From Streptomyces sp. CGMCC 4.7035 (lineage in GTDB: Bacteria > Actinomycetota > Actinomycetes > Streptomycetales > Streptomycetaceae): a stretch of 64,000 nucleotides of DNA. The stretch spans positions 5,993,001 through 6,057,000 of the forward strand of contig NZ_CP134053.1 in NCBI RefSeq assembly GCF_031583065.1. Reading direction: 5' to 3'. Shown here piece by piece: positions 36,141-45,756 of the stretch. The notes beneath the pieces were generated by a model. The model did no database searches. It worked only from the letters and a program-made list of their open reading frames with translations, and was not told the DNA's origin. The translations under genes were made by a program, and so were the position numbers. How positions within the stretch are numbered: position 1 is the stretch's first letter; the number at the start of each line of letters is the position of its first letter.

Positions 36141-37466
36141 ATGTCGGTTCCGCAGCTCAGCGCCGAGCAACGCGGCGAGGAGATCCTCGCTGTCTTCGAC
36201 ACCGCCTTCGGCGAGCTGCTCGCCGCCGACCCGGCCGCGTTCCGCGTGAAGTTCCGCAAGATGGCGGCCTCCGCCTTCGCGTTCTACCGGGGCACGGCGT
36301 GCCTCTTCTACCACGACCTGGACGCGGAGAAGCGGGGCGGCCCGTACCTGGACGACCGCACCTCGCGCGTGTGGATCCACGGCGACCTGCACGCCGAGAA
36401 CTTCGGCACGTACATGGACGCCAACGGCCGTCTGATCTTCAACGTGAACGACTTCGACGAGGCGTACGTCGGCCCCTTCACCTGGGACCTGAAGCGCTTC
36501 GCCGCCTCGGTGGCGCTGATCGGGTACGCGAAGGCGCTGAGCGACGAGCAGATCAGCGAGCTGGTCAGGGTCTACGCGGCGGCCTACCGGCAGCGCGTCC
36601 ACGCCCTGGCGACCGGCGCCAAGAGCGACGAGGTGCCGCCCTTCACCCTGGACACCGCCCAGGGCCCGCTCCTGGACGCGCTGCGTGACGCCCGCTCGCT
36701 GACGCGCTTCGGGCTGCTGGACTCGATGACCGAGATCCGCGACTTCGAGCGCCGTTTCGCGCCGGGCGGCGGCTCCATCGAGCTGGACGCGGCCACCCGC
36801 TACAAGGTGCTCGCGGCCTTCGACGGCTATCTGGAGACGCTGCCGGAGACGTCGCTGGCCCGCCCGGACTCGTACCGCGTGAAGGACGTGGTCGGCCGCC
36901 GCGGCATCGGCATCGGCTCGGCGGGCCTGCCGTCGTACAACATCCTGCTGGAGGGCCACAGCGACGCTCTCGAGAACGACGTGGTGATCTACATCAAGCA
37001 GGCGCAGACCCCGGCCGTCTCCCGCCACATCACGGACCCGGCGATCCGTGACTACTTCCAGCACGAGGGCCACCGCACGGTGATCTCCCAGCGCGCCCTT
37101 CAAGCACACGCCGACCCGTGGCTGGGCTGGACCGAGCTCGACGGTACGGGCCAGCTGGTCGCCGAGGTGTCGCCGTACGCGGTGGACCTCGACTGGGGCG
37201 ACATCGACGACCCGGAGGAGATCGCCTCGGTCGTCGCCGACCTGGGCCGGGCCACGGCGACGATGCACGCGGCGGCGGACGACCAGTCCGGCGAGTCCCT
37301 GGTGCCCTTCTCCACCGAGCGGGCCATCGACGCGGCGATCGCCGCCGACGAGGCCGGCTTCGCGGACCTGCTGGTGGACTTCGCCCACGAGTACGGGGCA
37401 CGCGCGCGTACCGACCACCAGATCTTCGTGGACCTGTTCCGCAACGGCCGGATCCCCGGCCTCTGA
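36141..37466 (+). CDS. DUF2252 family protein (kinase-like fold)
   Basis: A 441-residue protein. ATG 36141 has GGAGG about 9 bases upstream; an earlier ATG lacks one. The family resembles aminoglycoside/protein-kinase-like phosphotransferases: HGDLHAENFGTY with the catalytic-type Asp and Asn, then FNVNDFDEAYVGPFTWDLKR with the metal-type Asp, and an N-terminal KFRKMAASAFAFYRGTA. Substrate unknown. It is cytosolic, with no signal peptide. It is a single gene followed by an inverted repeat. Confidence 0.88.
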   Translation: MSVPQLSAEQRGEEILAVFDTAFGELLAADPAAFRVKFRKMAASAFAFYRGTACLFYHDLDAEKRGGPYLDDRTSRVWIHGDLHAENFGTYMDANGRLIFNVNDFDEAYVGPFTWDLKRFAASVALIGYAKALSDEQISELVRVYAAAYRQRVHALATGAKSDEVPPFTLDTAQGPLLDALRDARSLTRFGLLDSMTEIRDFERRFAPGGGSIELDAATRYKVLAAFDGYLETLPETSLARPDSYRVKDVVGRRGIGIGSAGLPSYNILLEGHSDALENDVVIYIKQAQTPAVSRHITDPAIRDYFQHEGHRTVISQRALQAHADPWLGWTELDGTGQLVAEVSPYAVDLDWGDIDDPEEIASVVADLGRATATMHAAADDQSGESLVPFSTERAIDAAIAADEAGFADLLVDFAHEYGARARTDHQIFVDLFRNGRIPGL

Positions 37467-37508
37467 GTCACTCGGCCCACAGGCCACCCCGACCGCTCTC
37501 ACACACAA

Positions 37509-37555
37509 CGCTCCCGTAACGCATAGCTGCCCTTTAAGGGGCCCTTACGGGAGCG
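37509..37555 (+). terminator. Long inverted repeat after the DUF2252 gene
   Basis: CGCTCCCGTAA (37509-37519) and its exact complement (37545-37555) enclose a smaller CCCTT-AAGGG hairpin. It is probably a terminator, but it ends 20 bases before the next ATG (37576), so it could also act in the leader of that gene. Confidence 0.6.
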
Positions 37556-37575
37556 CGTGAAACACTCTTTCCCCT

Positions 37576-38265
37576 ATGGACATATCCGGGACCCAGCTCA
37601 GAGCCGTGCGCGCGGCGCTGTTCACGGCCATGGTCGTGACGCTCAGCACCGCGTCGCACGTGCTGCTGTCCAAGGTCCCGCTGCCCCTGGGGACGGTGGC
37701 GTTGATCGCCGCCGCCGTCTTCCTCGTCGCCTACGCGCTGGCCGACCGCGAGCGCGGCTTCGGGAAGATCGCCACCCTGCTGGTCCCCCTGGAGCTGACC
37801 GCGGACACGGTGTTCACCACGGGCCAGCACGCCTGCTACGGCAGGGCGGGCGGCCCGGTCACCGGCCCGCTGCGCTCGGTCGGCCTGGACGTCCTGTGCC
37901 ACGGCGGGAGCGTGGGAACCCCGTTCACCCGGGTCCCCGGCACCGGCACCGACCGGTTCGCGGCGCTCCTCGCGCACGGCGACCCGGCGACCGCCTGGCT
38001 GCTGCTCGCCGCCCATGTCGGCGTCGGGCTCCTCGCGGCCGCCTGGCTGCGCCGCGGCGAGCGGGCGCTGACCCAACTGCTGCGCGCGGTGGCCGCGACC
38101 ACGTTCCGGCCGCTGCTGATCGCGGTCGCCGCGGTGACGGTACGGCTGCTCACCCCGGTCCGCCGGGCACCGCGCCCCGTACACCGCGTCGCCGCCGCCC
38201 GTACGCGCCTGTCCGCGTACTCCCTGGGACTGCGGGGTCCGCCCTGCTCGCTCGCTTCCGTCTGA
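37576..38265 (+). CDS. Hypothetical membrane protein
   Basis: A 229-residue protein starting at ATG 37576 (DISGTQLRAVRAALFTAMVV). Hydrophobic segments are near 12-32, 37-57, 140-158 and 175-190. A middle loop contains paired Cys (HACYGR, VLCHGG). The C-terminal 50 residues are Arg/Ala-rich and cytosolic-looking. The family is not recognised; similar proteins occur in streptomycetes without function. Confidence 0.72.
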   Translation: MDISGTQLRAVRAALFTAMVVTLSTASHVLLSKVPLPLGTVALIAAAVFLVAYALADRERGFGKIATLLVPLELTADTVFTTGQHACYGRAGGPVTGPLRSVGLDVLCHGGSVGTPFTRVPGTGTDRFAALLAHGDPATAWLLLAAHVGVGLLAAAWLRRGERALTQLLRAVAATTFRPLLIAVAAVTVRLLTPVRRAPRPVHRVAAARTRLSAYSLGLRGPPCSLASV

Positions 38266-38323
38266 AGCACCTGAGCTTCCGTCCGGAGCACCTGAGCTTT
38301 TGAGCACCTGAGCACCGGAAGTC
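38265..38323. repeat. Short direct repeats between two genes
   Basis: The motif AGCACCTGAGC occurs three times in close order (starting near 38266, 38287 and 38303), partly with CTTCCGTC between. They follow the stop of the membrane protein and precede the DsbA-like gene. No function is evident. Confidence 0.5.
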
Positions 38324-38377
38324 CCCTTACGTATCCCGCGTACACAACGTGCGCGCGTCCCCATGGAGATCACCCAC

Positions 38378-39190
38378 ATGAGCAAGCGGAACAGCCAGAC
38401 GGCGAAGACTGCGGCCCGTGAGCGGCTGCGGCTGGAGCGCGAGCGGCAGGCCAAGCGCGACAAGGTCAAGCGGCAGCTGATCGTCGCCGGCTCGGTCGTC
38501 GCGGTCCTGGCGGCGGCCGGCGGCATAGGTTACGCCGTCGTGCAGGGCAACAAGCCCGGCTACTGGGAGGCGGCGAAGGACGACAAGCTCGTCAAGCCCG
38601 CCAACACGTCCGGTACGGACGGCACCACGGTCGTCCTCGGCAAGGCAAGCGCGAAGAAGACGCTGGAGATGTACGAGGACCCGCGCTGCCCGATCTGCGC
38701 CCAGTTCGAGCAAACCGTCGGTTCGACCGTGAAGAAGGACTTCGACGCCGGCAAGTTCAAGATCCAGTACATCGGCGCCTCGTTCATCGACGGCAACACC
38801 CAGGGCCAGGGCTCCAAGAACGCGCTGAGCGCCATGGGCGCCGCACTGAACGTGAGCCCCGAGGCCTTCCTGGAGTACAAGACCGCGCTGTACTCGGCGA
38901 AGTGGCACCCGGCGGAGGACGAGGACAAGTTCAAGGACGACAGCTACCTGATCAAGGTCGCGGACACGGTGCCCGCCCTGAAGGGCAACGCCGCGTTCCA
39001 GAAGGCCGTGAAGGACGGCACCTACGACAAGTGGGCGCTGGTCATGTCCGACAAGTTCAACAAGTCCGGCGTGAACGGCACGCCGACGCTGAAGATGGAC
39101 GGCAAGACGCTCACCGGCTCGGACGGCAAGAACGCGCCGATGACGGTGGCCGCCTTCACGACGGCGCTCGACAACGCGCTCAAGGCCTGA
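38378..39190 (+). CDS. Membrane-anchored DsbA-like thioredoxin-domain protein
   Basis: About 270 residues from ATG 38378 (SKRNSQTAKTAARERL); ATG 38363 is an alternative. Architecture matches the protein at 6995-7771: basic N-terminus, one transmembrane segment (about 32-50, LIVAGSVVAVLAAAGGIGYAV), then a DsbA-like domain with active site CPIC in MYEDPRCPICAQFE and a cis-Pro stretch NGTPTLKMDG. It has a helical insert with KWHPAEDEDKFKDDSYL. It would oxidise or isomerise disulfides outside the membrane. Confidence 0.88.
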   Translation: MSKRNSQTAKTAARERLRLERERQAKRDKVKRQLIVAGSVVAVLAAAGGIGYAVVQGNKPGYWEAAKDDKLVKPANTSGTDGTTVVLGKASAKKTLEMYEDPRCPICAQFEQTVGSTVKKDFDAGKFKIQYIGASFIDGNTQGQGSKNALSAMGAALNVSPEAFLEYKTALYSAKWHPAEDEDKFKDDSYLIKVADTVPALKGNAAFQKAVKDGTYDKWALVMSDKFNKSGVNGTPTLKMDGKTLTGSDGKNAPMTVAAFTTALDNALKA

Positions 39191-39293
39191 CAGGTCCCAC
39201 GGACGTGGTCTGACCGGCCTCACGGACGTGGCCTGAGCGGTCCCACGGGCAGGTCCCGGTCCCACAGGCAGGGCCTGAGCGGTCCGGCAGACG

Positions 39294-39332
39294 AAGAGCG
39301 GGCGAACATTTACGTGTTCGCCCGCTCTTTAT
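39294..39332 (+). terminator. Rho-independent-like terminator
   Basis: Perfect 15-bp stem (AAGAGCGGGCGAACA and complement), 6-base loop, followed by TTTA. It lies between the DsbA-like gene and phoD. Confidence 0.85.
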
Positions 39333-39359
39333 GCGTACCGGTCAGTAATCTGATCGCCC

Positions 39360-41021
39360 GTGACCAGTCGATACAGATCATCCGAGAGCGCAGACTCCCT
39401 CTCCCCGCGCCGCCGTACGGTCGTCAAGGCCGCGGCGGCCACTGTTGTTCTGGGCGCCCCCCTCGCGGCGGCCCTGCCGGCCCGCGCCGCCGACGACGCC
39501 CCGGCCTTCCTGCACGGTGTGGCGTCCGGTGACCCGCTGCCCGACGGCATCCTGCTGTGGACCCGGGTGACGCCCACGGCCGAGGCGACGCCCGGCTCCG
39601 GGCTGGGCCCGGACACCGAGGTGAGCTGGATCGTCGCCAGGGACAAGGCGTTCACGAACATCGTCGCCAAGGGTTCCCTCACGGCGACCGCCGCCTCCGA
39701 CCACACCGTGAAGGCCGATGTACGGGGTCTTGAGCCGGCCACGGACTACTGGTTCCGCTTCTCCGCCGGCGGCACCGACTCCCCGCCCGCCCGCACCCGC
39801 ACGGCCCCGGCCACCGACGCCACCGTGTCCGGACTGCGCTTCGGCGTGGTCTCCTGCGCCAACTGGGAGGCCGGTTACTTCTCCTCCTACCGTCATCTCG
39901 CGGCCCGCGGCGACCTGGACGCCTGGCTGCACCTCGGCGACTACATCTACGAATACGGCACCGGTGAATACGGCACGCGCGGCACCGTCGTACGCCAGAC
40001 CTCGCCCACGCACGAGATCATCACGCTCGCCGACTACCGCACCCGGCACGGCAAGTACAAGACGGACCCCGATCTGCAGGCTCTGCACGCCAAGGCGCCG
40101 GTCATCGCCATCTGGGACGACCACGAGTTCGCCAACGACACCTGGTCGGGCGGCGCGGAGAACCACACCGAGGGCGCCGAGGGGACCTGGTCGGCCCGTC
40201 AGGCGGCCGCCAAGCAGGCCTACTTCGAGTGGATGCCGGTCCGCCCGGCGATCGCGGGCACCACCTACCGCCGGCTGCGCTTCGGCAAGCTCGCCGACCT
40301 GTCCCTGCTCGACCTGCGCTCCTTCCGCTCGCAGCAGGTCAAGGTCGGCAACGGATCGGTCGACGACCCGGAGCGTACGATCACCGGCCGCGCCCAACTC
40401 GACTGGCTGAAGGCCGGGCTGAAGGCGTCCGACACCACCTGGCGGCTGGTCGGCAACTCGGTGATGATCTCGCCGTTCGCCATCGGCTCGCTCTCCGCGG
40501 ACCTGTTCAAGCCGCTCGCCAAGCTGCTCGGCCTGCCCCAGGAAGGTCTCGGTCTCAACACCGACCAGTGGGACGGCTACACCGACGACCGCCGCGAACT
40601 CCTGGCCCATCTGCGGTCGAACGCCATCACCAACACCGTCTTCCTGACCGGCGACATCCACATGGCGTGGGCCAACGACGTGCCCGTGGACGCCGGCACC
40701 TACCCGCTGTCGGCCTCCGTCGCCTCGGAGTTCGTCGTCACCTCGGTCACCTCCGACAACCTCGACGACATCGTCAAGGTCCCCGAGGGCACCGTCTCTG
40801 CGCTGGCCTCGCCGATCATCCGCGCGGCCAACCGGCATGTCCACTGGGTCGACACCGACCGCCACGGCTATGGCGTCCTGGACATCACCGCCGACCGCGC
40901 GCAGATGGACTACTACGTCCTGTCCGACCGCACCAACGCGAACGCCACCTCGTCCTGGGCGCGTTCCTACCGCACGCTCAGCGGCACGCAGAAGGTCGAG
41001 CGGACCTACGACCCGGTGTAG
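39360..41021 (+). CDS. phoD: Secreted alkaline phosphatase/phosphodiesterase D
   Basis: A 553-residue protein, GTG start at 39360. A twin-arginine signal is visible: [18 protein letters not shown], then cleavage likely after PARA near residue 44. PhoD-type enzymes hydrolyse phosphate mono- and diesters using Ca/Fe. Metal ligands are in [28 protein letters not shown] and [10 protein letters not shown]. An N-terminal fibronectin-like domain (about 45-150) precedes the catalytic domain. In streptomycetes phoD is under PhoP, but I did not find a convincing PHO box in the 27 bases between terminator and start. Confidence 0.93.
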   Translation: MTSRYRSSESADSLSPRRRTVVKAAAATVVLGAPLAAALPARAADDAPAFLHGVASGDPLPDGILLWTRVTPTAEATPGSGLGPDTEVSWIVARDKAFTNIVAKGSLTATAASDHTVKADVRGLEPATDYWFRFSAGGTDSPPARTRTAPATDATVSGLRFGVVSCANWEAGYFSSYRHLAARGDLDAWLHLGDYIYEYGTGEYGTRGTVVRQTSPTHEIITLADYRTRHGKYKTDPDLQALHAKAPVIAIWDDHEFANDTWSGGAENHTEGAEGTWSARQAAAKQAYFEWMPVRPAIAGTTYRRLRFGKLADLSLLDLRSFRSQQVKVGNGSVDDPERTITGRAQLDWLKAGLKASDTTWRLVGNSVMISPFAIGSLSADLFKPLAKLLGLPQEGLGLNTDQWDGYTDDRRELLAHLRSNAITNTVFLTGDIHMAWANDVPVDAGTYPLSASVASEFVVTSVTSDNLDDIVKVPEGTVSALASPIIRAANRHVHWVDTDRHGYGVLDITADRAQMDYYVLSDRTNANATSSWARSYRTLSGTQKVERTYDPV

Positions 41022-41039
41022 CCCCCGCCGAGGAGCCGG

Positions 41040-41609
41040 CTACAGGCTGTCGAGGAAGCCGAGCGCCACCCGCCAGGTGGCCTCGGCCGCCTCCTCGTCG
41101 TAGTCCGGCAGCTCGGGGTCGGTGTAGAGGTGGCCGGCGCCCGCGTACCGGTAGATCTCCACGTCCGCGCCCGCCTTGCGCATCTGCAGGTACCACGAGC
41201 TGAGCCAGTCGTCCGTCTCGAACGGATCGGGCTCGGCCACGTGCAGCTGGACCGGCAGATCGTCCACCGAGGCGCTCGCCGCGATGTCCGACGTGCCGTG
41301 CAGCAGCAGGAGTCCGCGCGCGTTGTGGTCGCCGAGTGCCAGGGTCTGCGCGGTGGCGGCGCCGAGCGAGAACCCGGCGTACACAAGCCCTCTCTCCGAG
41401 TATGGCGCGGAGGCCAGGACGGCCCGCTTGAGCAGCTCTTCCTTGCCGATCTCGTCCTTGTATGCCATGCCCTCCTCGACCGTCTCGAAGGTGCGGCCCT
41501 CGAACAGGTCGGGGGTCCACACCTCGTGCCCGGCGGCGCGCAGCCGGTCGGCGGCGGACCGGACGGCGGGGCGCAGTCCGTACGTCGAGTGGAAGAGCAT
41601 GATGTTCAT
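41040..41609 (-). CDS. Dienelactone hydrolase family protein
   Basis: A 189-residue alpha/beta hydrolase starting at ATG 41609. Motifs are FHSTYGLRP, the nucleophile elbow GFSLGAA (Ser rather than the Cys of classical dienelactone hydrolase), VAEPDPFE with the acid, and YAGAGHLYTDP with the His. It is short, as in this family. Substrate unknown. It converges with phoD across 18 bases. Confidence 0.88.
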   Translation of the reverse strand: MNIMLFHSTYGLRPAVRSAADRLRAAGHEVWTPDLFEGRTFETVEEGMAYKDEIGKEELLKRAVLASAPYSERGLVYAGFSLGAATAQTLALGDHNARGLLLLHGTSDIAASASVDDLPVQLHVAEPDPFETDDWLSSWYLQMRKAGADVEIYRYAGAGHLYTDPELPDYDEEAAEATWRVALGFLDSL

Positions 41610-41713
41610 GAGGCCATGGTGCCAGCCGGGACCGACAACGCCGTACGCAGCGCGTTCACAGGCGGATCCGGATCACAGGTTCATGATGCGCTCTACCGGT
41701 TACGTTCCAGGGC

Positions 41714-42829
41714 ATGGAGAACGTACTGCGCCCGGTGATCGTGGTCGGTGGCTCGGTCGTGCTCACGCTGCTCATCGGGGGGGCCACGGACCTCCTGCTG
41801 CGCAAGGCGAACGGCGGGCATCCCGAGACGCCCTTGTGGGGCCTGCTCCGACGCGGCCGCATCCCGTACCAGCTCGTCCTGTGCGCGGCCCTGCTGAGAG
41901 GCTCCTACGACGAGGCGAAACTGCTTCAGGCGCACCGGGTCGGGATCGGACGGACCTTGACGCTGGTGCTCATCGGTTCCGCCGCCTGGCTGGTGATCCG
42001 CATCGCGGCCGCGATCGTCGAGACGTCGTACTCGCGCTACGCCCGCGCCCACCGCGATCCGGCCCGGGTCCGGCGCGTACGCACCCAGGTGTCGCTGATC
42101 ATGCGGGTGGTGGCGGCAGTCGTCGGTGTGGTGGCGGTGGCCGCGATGCTGCTGACCTTCCCGGCGATGCGGGCGGCCGGAGCCTCGCTGCTGGCCTCGG
42201 CCGGCATCCTCGGCATCGTCGCCGGTGTGGCCGCACAGTCCACGCTCGCCAACCTCTTCGCCGGGCTCCAGATCGCTTTCGGCGACATGGTGCGGCTCGG
42301 CGACACCGTCGTGGTGGACGGCGAGTGGGGCACCGTCGACGAGATCACGCTGACGTTCCTGACGGTACGGACGTGGGACGAGCGCCGGATCACCATGCCG
42401 GTGTCGTACTTCACCTCGAAGCCGTTCGAGAACTGGTCCCGCGGCGGCGTCCAGATGACCGGCATCGTCTTCTTCCACGTCGACCACTCCGCTCCCGTGG
42501 AGGCGATGCGCGAGCGGCTCCGCGACATCCTGCGCGAGTGCCCGGCCTGGGACGGCCGCGACTACGGCCTCGCGGTCACCGACACGACGCCCAACACCAT
42601 GCAGGTGCGGGCGCTGGTGACCGCGAAGGACGCGGACGACATCTGGACGGTGCGGGTCACGGTCCGCGAGCGGATGATCCGGTGGCTGGCCGAGGAGCAT
42701 CCGTACGCGCTGCCGCGGGTCAACACGGCGGAGGCCATGCCGCCGCCTGGCAGGAACGGCCATGGGTCGCCCGACGGACATGTCCCCAGGGTGAGGGCGC
42801 ACGAGCCGCCGAGGACGGGCCGGGGGTAG
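41714..42829 (+). CDS. MscS-type mechanosensitive channel protein
   Basis: A 371-residue protein starting at ATG 41714. Transmembrane segments are near 10-30, 75-98 and 130-150, then the pore-lining helix LASAGILGIVAGVAAQ and STLANLFAGLQI. The beta domain begins FGDMVRLGDTVVVDGEWGTV, followed by WDERRITMPVSYF and ENWSR. MscS channels release solutes on hypo-osmotic shock. The C-terminal tail is short and hydrophilic. Confidence 0.92.
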   Translation: MENVLRPVIVVGGSVVLTLLIGGATDLLLRKANGGHPETPLWGLLRRGRIPYQLVLCAALLRGSYDEAKLLQAHRVGIGRTLTLVLIGSAAWLVIRIAAAIVETSYSRYARAHRDPARVRRVRTQVSLIMRVVAAVVGVVAVAAMLLTFPAMRAAGASLLASAGILGIVAGVAAQSTLANLFAGLQIAFGDMVRLGDTVVVDGEWGTVDEITLTFLTVRTWDERRITMPVSYFTSKPFENWSRGGVQMTGIVFFHVDHSAPVEAMRERLRDILRECPAWDGRDYGLAVTDTTPNTMQVRALVTAKDADDIWTVRVTVRERMIRWLAEEHPYALPRVNTAEAMPPPGRNGHGSPDGHVPRVRAHEPPRTGRG

Positions 42830-42838
42830 CCGCCGGCC

Positions 42839-43579
42839 TCAGTGCCCTCGCTCGGCCCCGCCGTTGACCTGGATGATCTGCGAGGTGATGTGCCCGGCGC
42901 CCGGGGAGGCGAGCCAGTGCAGCGTCGCGGCGACGTCCCCCGGCGTACCGGCACGCCCGGTCGAGGTCTCGGCGATGCGCTCGGCGTGCCGCTCCTCTGT
43001 CATCGCGTCGCCGAAGAACTCGGTGTCCTCGATGTATCCGGGCGCGACCACGTTCACGGTGACACCGCGCGGCCCCAACTGCCTGGCCAGGTCATGGGCG
43101 TAGGGATGCAGCGCCGCCTTGGCCCCGGCGTACGCCCCGCTGCCCGAGCCGCGGTAGGCCGCGATCGAGCTCAGGAACAGCAGCCGCCCGCCGGGCTGCG
43201 CGAGCCGGTCCTTCAGCGCCTCGGTGAGCAGGACCGCGGTCAGGGTGTTGAGCCCGAAGTTGAGGGCCCAGTTGTGCAGGACGACGTCGAGCGGCTCGTC
43301 GCTGTCCACCTTCGGTTCCCGGTACCCGCCGCCTCCGGCGCTGTGGATCAGGACGTCCACGGTGCCGAATTCGGCGGCCACGAACCGCTCCACCCCTCGT
43401 ACGCTGCGGGGCTTGCTGAGGTCTGCCGCGTAGGTGAGCGCTCCGGGCACCCCGGCCCGCTCCAGCACCTCGGCACGCCGCCCGAGCAGCAGCACCTGAT
43501 CCCCGTCCGCGGCGAAGGCCTGCGCCGTCGCGAGCCCGATCCCCGTACCGCCGCCGCTGATCACCACGTTGCGCGCCAT
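42839..43579 (-). CDS. Short-chain dehydrogenase/reductase
   Basis: A 246-residue protein. ATG 43579 (ARNVVISGGGTGIGLATAQ) places the Rossmann motif at the N-terminus. The NAD(P)-binding motif is GGGTGIG, then HSAGGGGY. The catalytic Ser and YxxxK are in FLSSIAAYRGSGS and AYAGAKAAL. The C-terminal SPGAGHITSQIIQVNGG is typical of FabG-like SDRs. Substrate unknown. Confidence 0.93.
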   Translation of the reverse strand: MARNVVISGGGTGIGLATAQAFAADGDQVLLLGRRAEVLERAGVPGALTYAADLSKPRSVRGVERFVAAEFGTVDVLIHSAGGGGYREPKVDSDEPLDVVLHNWALNFGLNTLTAVLLTEALKDRLAQPGGRLLFLSSIAAYRGSGSGAYAGAKAALHPYAHDLARQLGPRGVTVNVVAPGYIEDTEFFGDAMTEERHAERIAETSTGRAGTPGDVAATLHWLASPGAGHITSQIIQVNGGAERGH

Positions 43580-43615
43580 GATCCAATCGTACAAACATCG
43601 TCCCCCGCAGGGATG

Positions 43616-45211
43616 TCAGCGCATGCTGCGCACGTCCAGATGGCGCAGCACCCGGTCGACGATCTCCGGGTCGGCGCCCGGTTCACTGCGCGCCGCCAGC
43701 ACCTCGTGCCGGGCCGCGCTCAGCATCTCCCCCTGGATCCTGCGCAACCGCTTGAGGCGGGATAGACGGTGTTCGTGCGCCTCGCGCCGTTCCTCGTCCC
43801 CCAGGTCCGGGCTGATGCGCGCGCCGATCTCGAAGGCGCGCCGCAGCAACTGCTCCGACAGCTCCTCCGGCAGCTCCTCGACCTCCTCGATCTCCTTCAG
43901 CCTCCGCTTCGCCGCCTTGGACGCGCGGACCGCGAGCGCCCTCTCGAAGGCCTTCTCGCTCTCCATGTCGGCCCGCACCCCGAGCTTCTTCACCAGCCAG
44001 GGCAGCGTGAGCCCCTGAAGGACGAGGGTGGCCATGATCACCCCGAACGCGATGAAGACGATCTCGTCACGGTCGGGGAAGGGCGCCCCGTTCTCCATCG
44101 TCAGCGGAATGGCCAGGGCCAGCGCCACCGACGCCACGCCCCGCATGCCCGACCACCACATCACGACGGTCTCGCGCCATGACATCGGGACGTCCTCGTC
44201 GTAGTCCCGCAGGGCGTGCAGCCGTTTGGTCAGCCAGGTCGCGGGCAGCAGGTACACGAGCCGTACGAGCACCACGACGGCCACGATCGCGGCGGACCGG
44301 CCGAGCATCTCGCCCCACCGGCCGGACGCGGTGCGGATCGCGTGGTGCAACTCGAGTCCGATCAGCCCGAACGCGATCCCGGTGACCAGGGTGTCCACCA
44401 CGTCCCAGAACGTGTGTCCCGCCAGCCGCATCATGACGTCGTCCGGATCACCGGCGTACTCCGCCAGGAACAGGGCGGTGACGAGCACGGCCAGCACGCC
44501 GGAGCCGTGCAGTTCCTCGGCCAGGACGTACGACGCGTACGGCACCAGGAGCGTCAGGCCGACCTGGAGGGTGGCGTCGCCGAGCAGGTCGAGGAGCTTG
44601 CCCGCGGCCCAGCCGAGCACGACCCCGACGACGAGGGCGACGATCGCGGAGAGCACCAGTTCGAGCAGGGCGTGGGGCAGCGAGAACGTCCCGCTGACGG
44701 CAGCGGCGATCGCGACGTGGTAGAGCACGATCGCCGTCACGTCGTTGAACAGGCCCTCGCCCTCCAGGATCGACACCAGCCGACGGGGCAGTCCGAGCTG
44801 TCCCGCGACGGCGGTGGCCGCGACCGGGTCGGGCGGCGCGACCAGCGCACCCAGCACGACCGCCGCCGCGACCGGCAGCCCCGGCACGATCGTGTGGGCG
44901 ACGGCGGCCACACACACGGTGGTGATGAACACCAGGGCCACGGCCAGCAGGAAGATCGGCCGTTTGTTGGCGGCGAACTGCCGCCAGGACGTCCGGCGCA
45001 CCGCCGCGTACAGCAGCGGTGGCAGCAGCGCGGGCAGGATCAGCTCAGGCGGGATGTTCACGTCGGGCACGAAGTCGAGCAGGGCGAGCACGATTCCGAG
45101 CAGCGTCATGAGCACCGGCGACGGCAGCCCGAACCGGTCCCCGACCGGGACACTGACCACGGCCCCGAGCAACAACAGGAGCAACAGGGCCAACTGGTCC
45201 ACGGTCAGCAC
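43616..45211 (-). CDS. CPA1-family Na+/H+ antiporter
   Basis: A 531-residue protein, GTG start at 45211. About 12 hydrophobic segments span the first 400 residues. The antiporter core has VVLGALVAPPDPVAATAVA and EGEGLFNDVTAIVLYH with the conserved Asp. The C-terminal 120 residues are soluble and charged (KAFERALAVRASKAAKRRLKE), a likely regulatory arm. It exchanges Na+ or K+ for protons in the membrane. Confidence 0.92.
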   Translation of the reverse strand: MLTVDQLALLLLLLLGAVVSVPVGDRFGLPSPVLMTLLGIVLALLDFVPDVNIPPELILPALLPPLLYAAVRRTSWRQFAANKRPIFLLAVALVFITTVCVAAVAHTIVPGLPVAAAVVLGALVAPPDPVAATAVAGQLGLPRRLVSILEGEGLFNDVTAIVLYHVAIAAAVSGTFSLPHALLELVLSAIVALVVGVVLGWAAGKLLDLLGDATLQVGLTLLVPYASYVLAEELHGSGVLAVLVTALFLAEYAGDPDDVMMRLAGHTFWDVVDTLVTGIAFGLIGLELHHAIRTASGRWGEMLGRSAAIVAVVVLVRLVYLLPATWLTKRLHALRDYDEDVPMSWRETVVMWWSGMRGVASVALALAIPLTMENGAPFPDRDEIVFIAFGVIMATLVLQGLTLPWLVKKLGVRADMESEKAFERALAVRASKAAKRRLKEIEEVEELPEELSEQLLRRAFEIGARISPDLGDEERREAHEHRLSRLKRLRRIQGEMLSAARHEVLAARSEPGADPEIVDRVLRHLDVRSMR

Positions 45212-45288
45212 TCCGGGAAGTCCGACGTTCGCACGGCAGACCTCAAGCCTGCCACGTCACCTTCCCACCGGCCTTCCGGCGCCCTCGG

Positions 45289-45756
45289 CTACAGAGGGCG
45301 CCGCATCGCCCGGTGCGGAATCCCGGCGTCCGGGAACTCCGGCCCGTAGACCTCGTACCCCAGCCGCTCGTAGAAGCCCAGCGCGTGCGTCTGCGCGTGC
45401 AGATCCACCGCCGCGAGACCACGCGCGCGTGCCGCGTCCTCGATCGCCCGCACCAGCGCCGCCCCGACGCCCAGACCGCGCGCCTCCCGCGTCACCGCGA
45501 GCCGCCCCAGGGAGCCCACGGACGCGTCGCCGCCGTTCTTGGCGGCGGCCGCCTCCCCGTACAGCAGCCGCCCGGTCCCGAGCGGCACGCCGTCCTCCCG
45601 TACGGCCAGTACGTGGACGGCGTCGGCGTCGTACGCGTCGTACTCGATGTCCTCGGGCACGCCCTGCTCGCCGACGAAGACCTCCTTGCGGACCGCGAAG
45701 CACGCCTCGCGGTCGACGGGGTCCTCGGCGACCCGCACCTCGTACGCGGCGCTCAC
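45289..45756 (-). CDS. GNAT family N-acetyltransferase
   Basis: A 155-residue protein. GTG 45756 overlaps the stop of the pseudouridine synthase gene (GTGA). It has [26 protein letters not shown], the acetyl-CoA loop [15 protein letters not shown], and [19 protein letters not shown] (written in parts: [19 protein letters not shown]). This is the ElaA-like GNAT pattern. Acceptor unknown. Confidence 0.92.
   Translation of the reverse strand: MSAAYEVRVAEDPVDREACFAVRKEVFVGEQGVPEDIEYDAYDADAVHVLAVREDGVPLGTGRLLYGEAAAAKNGGDASVGSLGRLAVTREARGLGVGAALVRAIEDAARARGLAAVDLHAQTHALGFYERLGYEVYGPEFPDAGIPHRAMRRPL

Noticed and set aside
35833..36249. Plus-strand 138-codon frame before DUF2252
   Set aside because: Overlaps the true start in another frame and covers the repeats; no domain.
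39316..39359. PHO box before phoD
   Set aside because: One GTTCGCC resembles a PhoP direct repeat unit, but it belongs to a terminator stem and no second unit follows at 11 bp.
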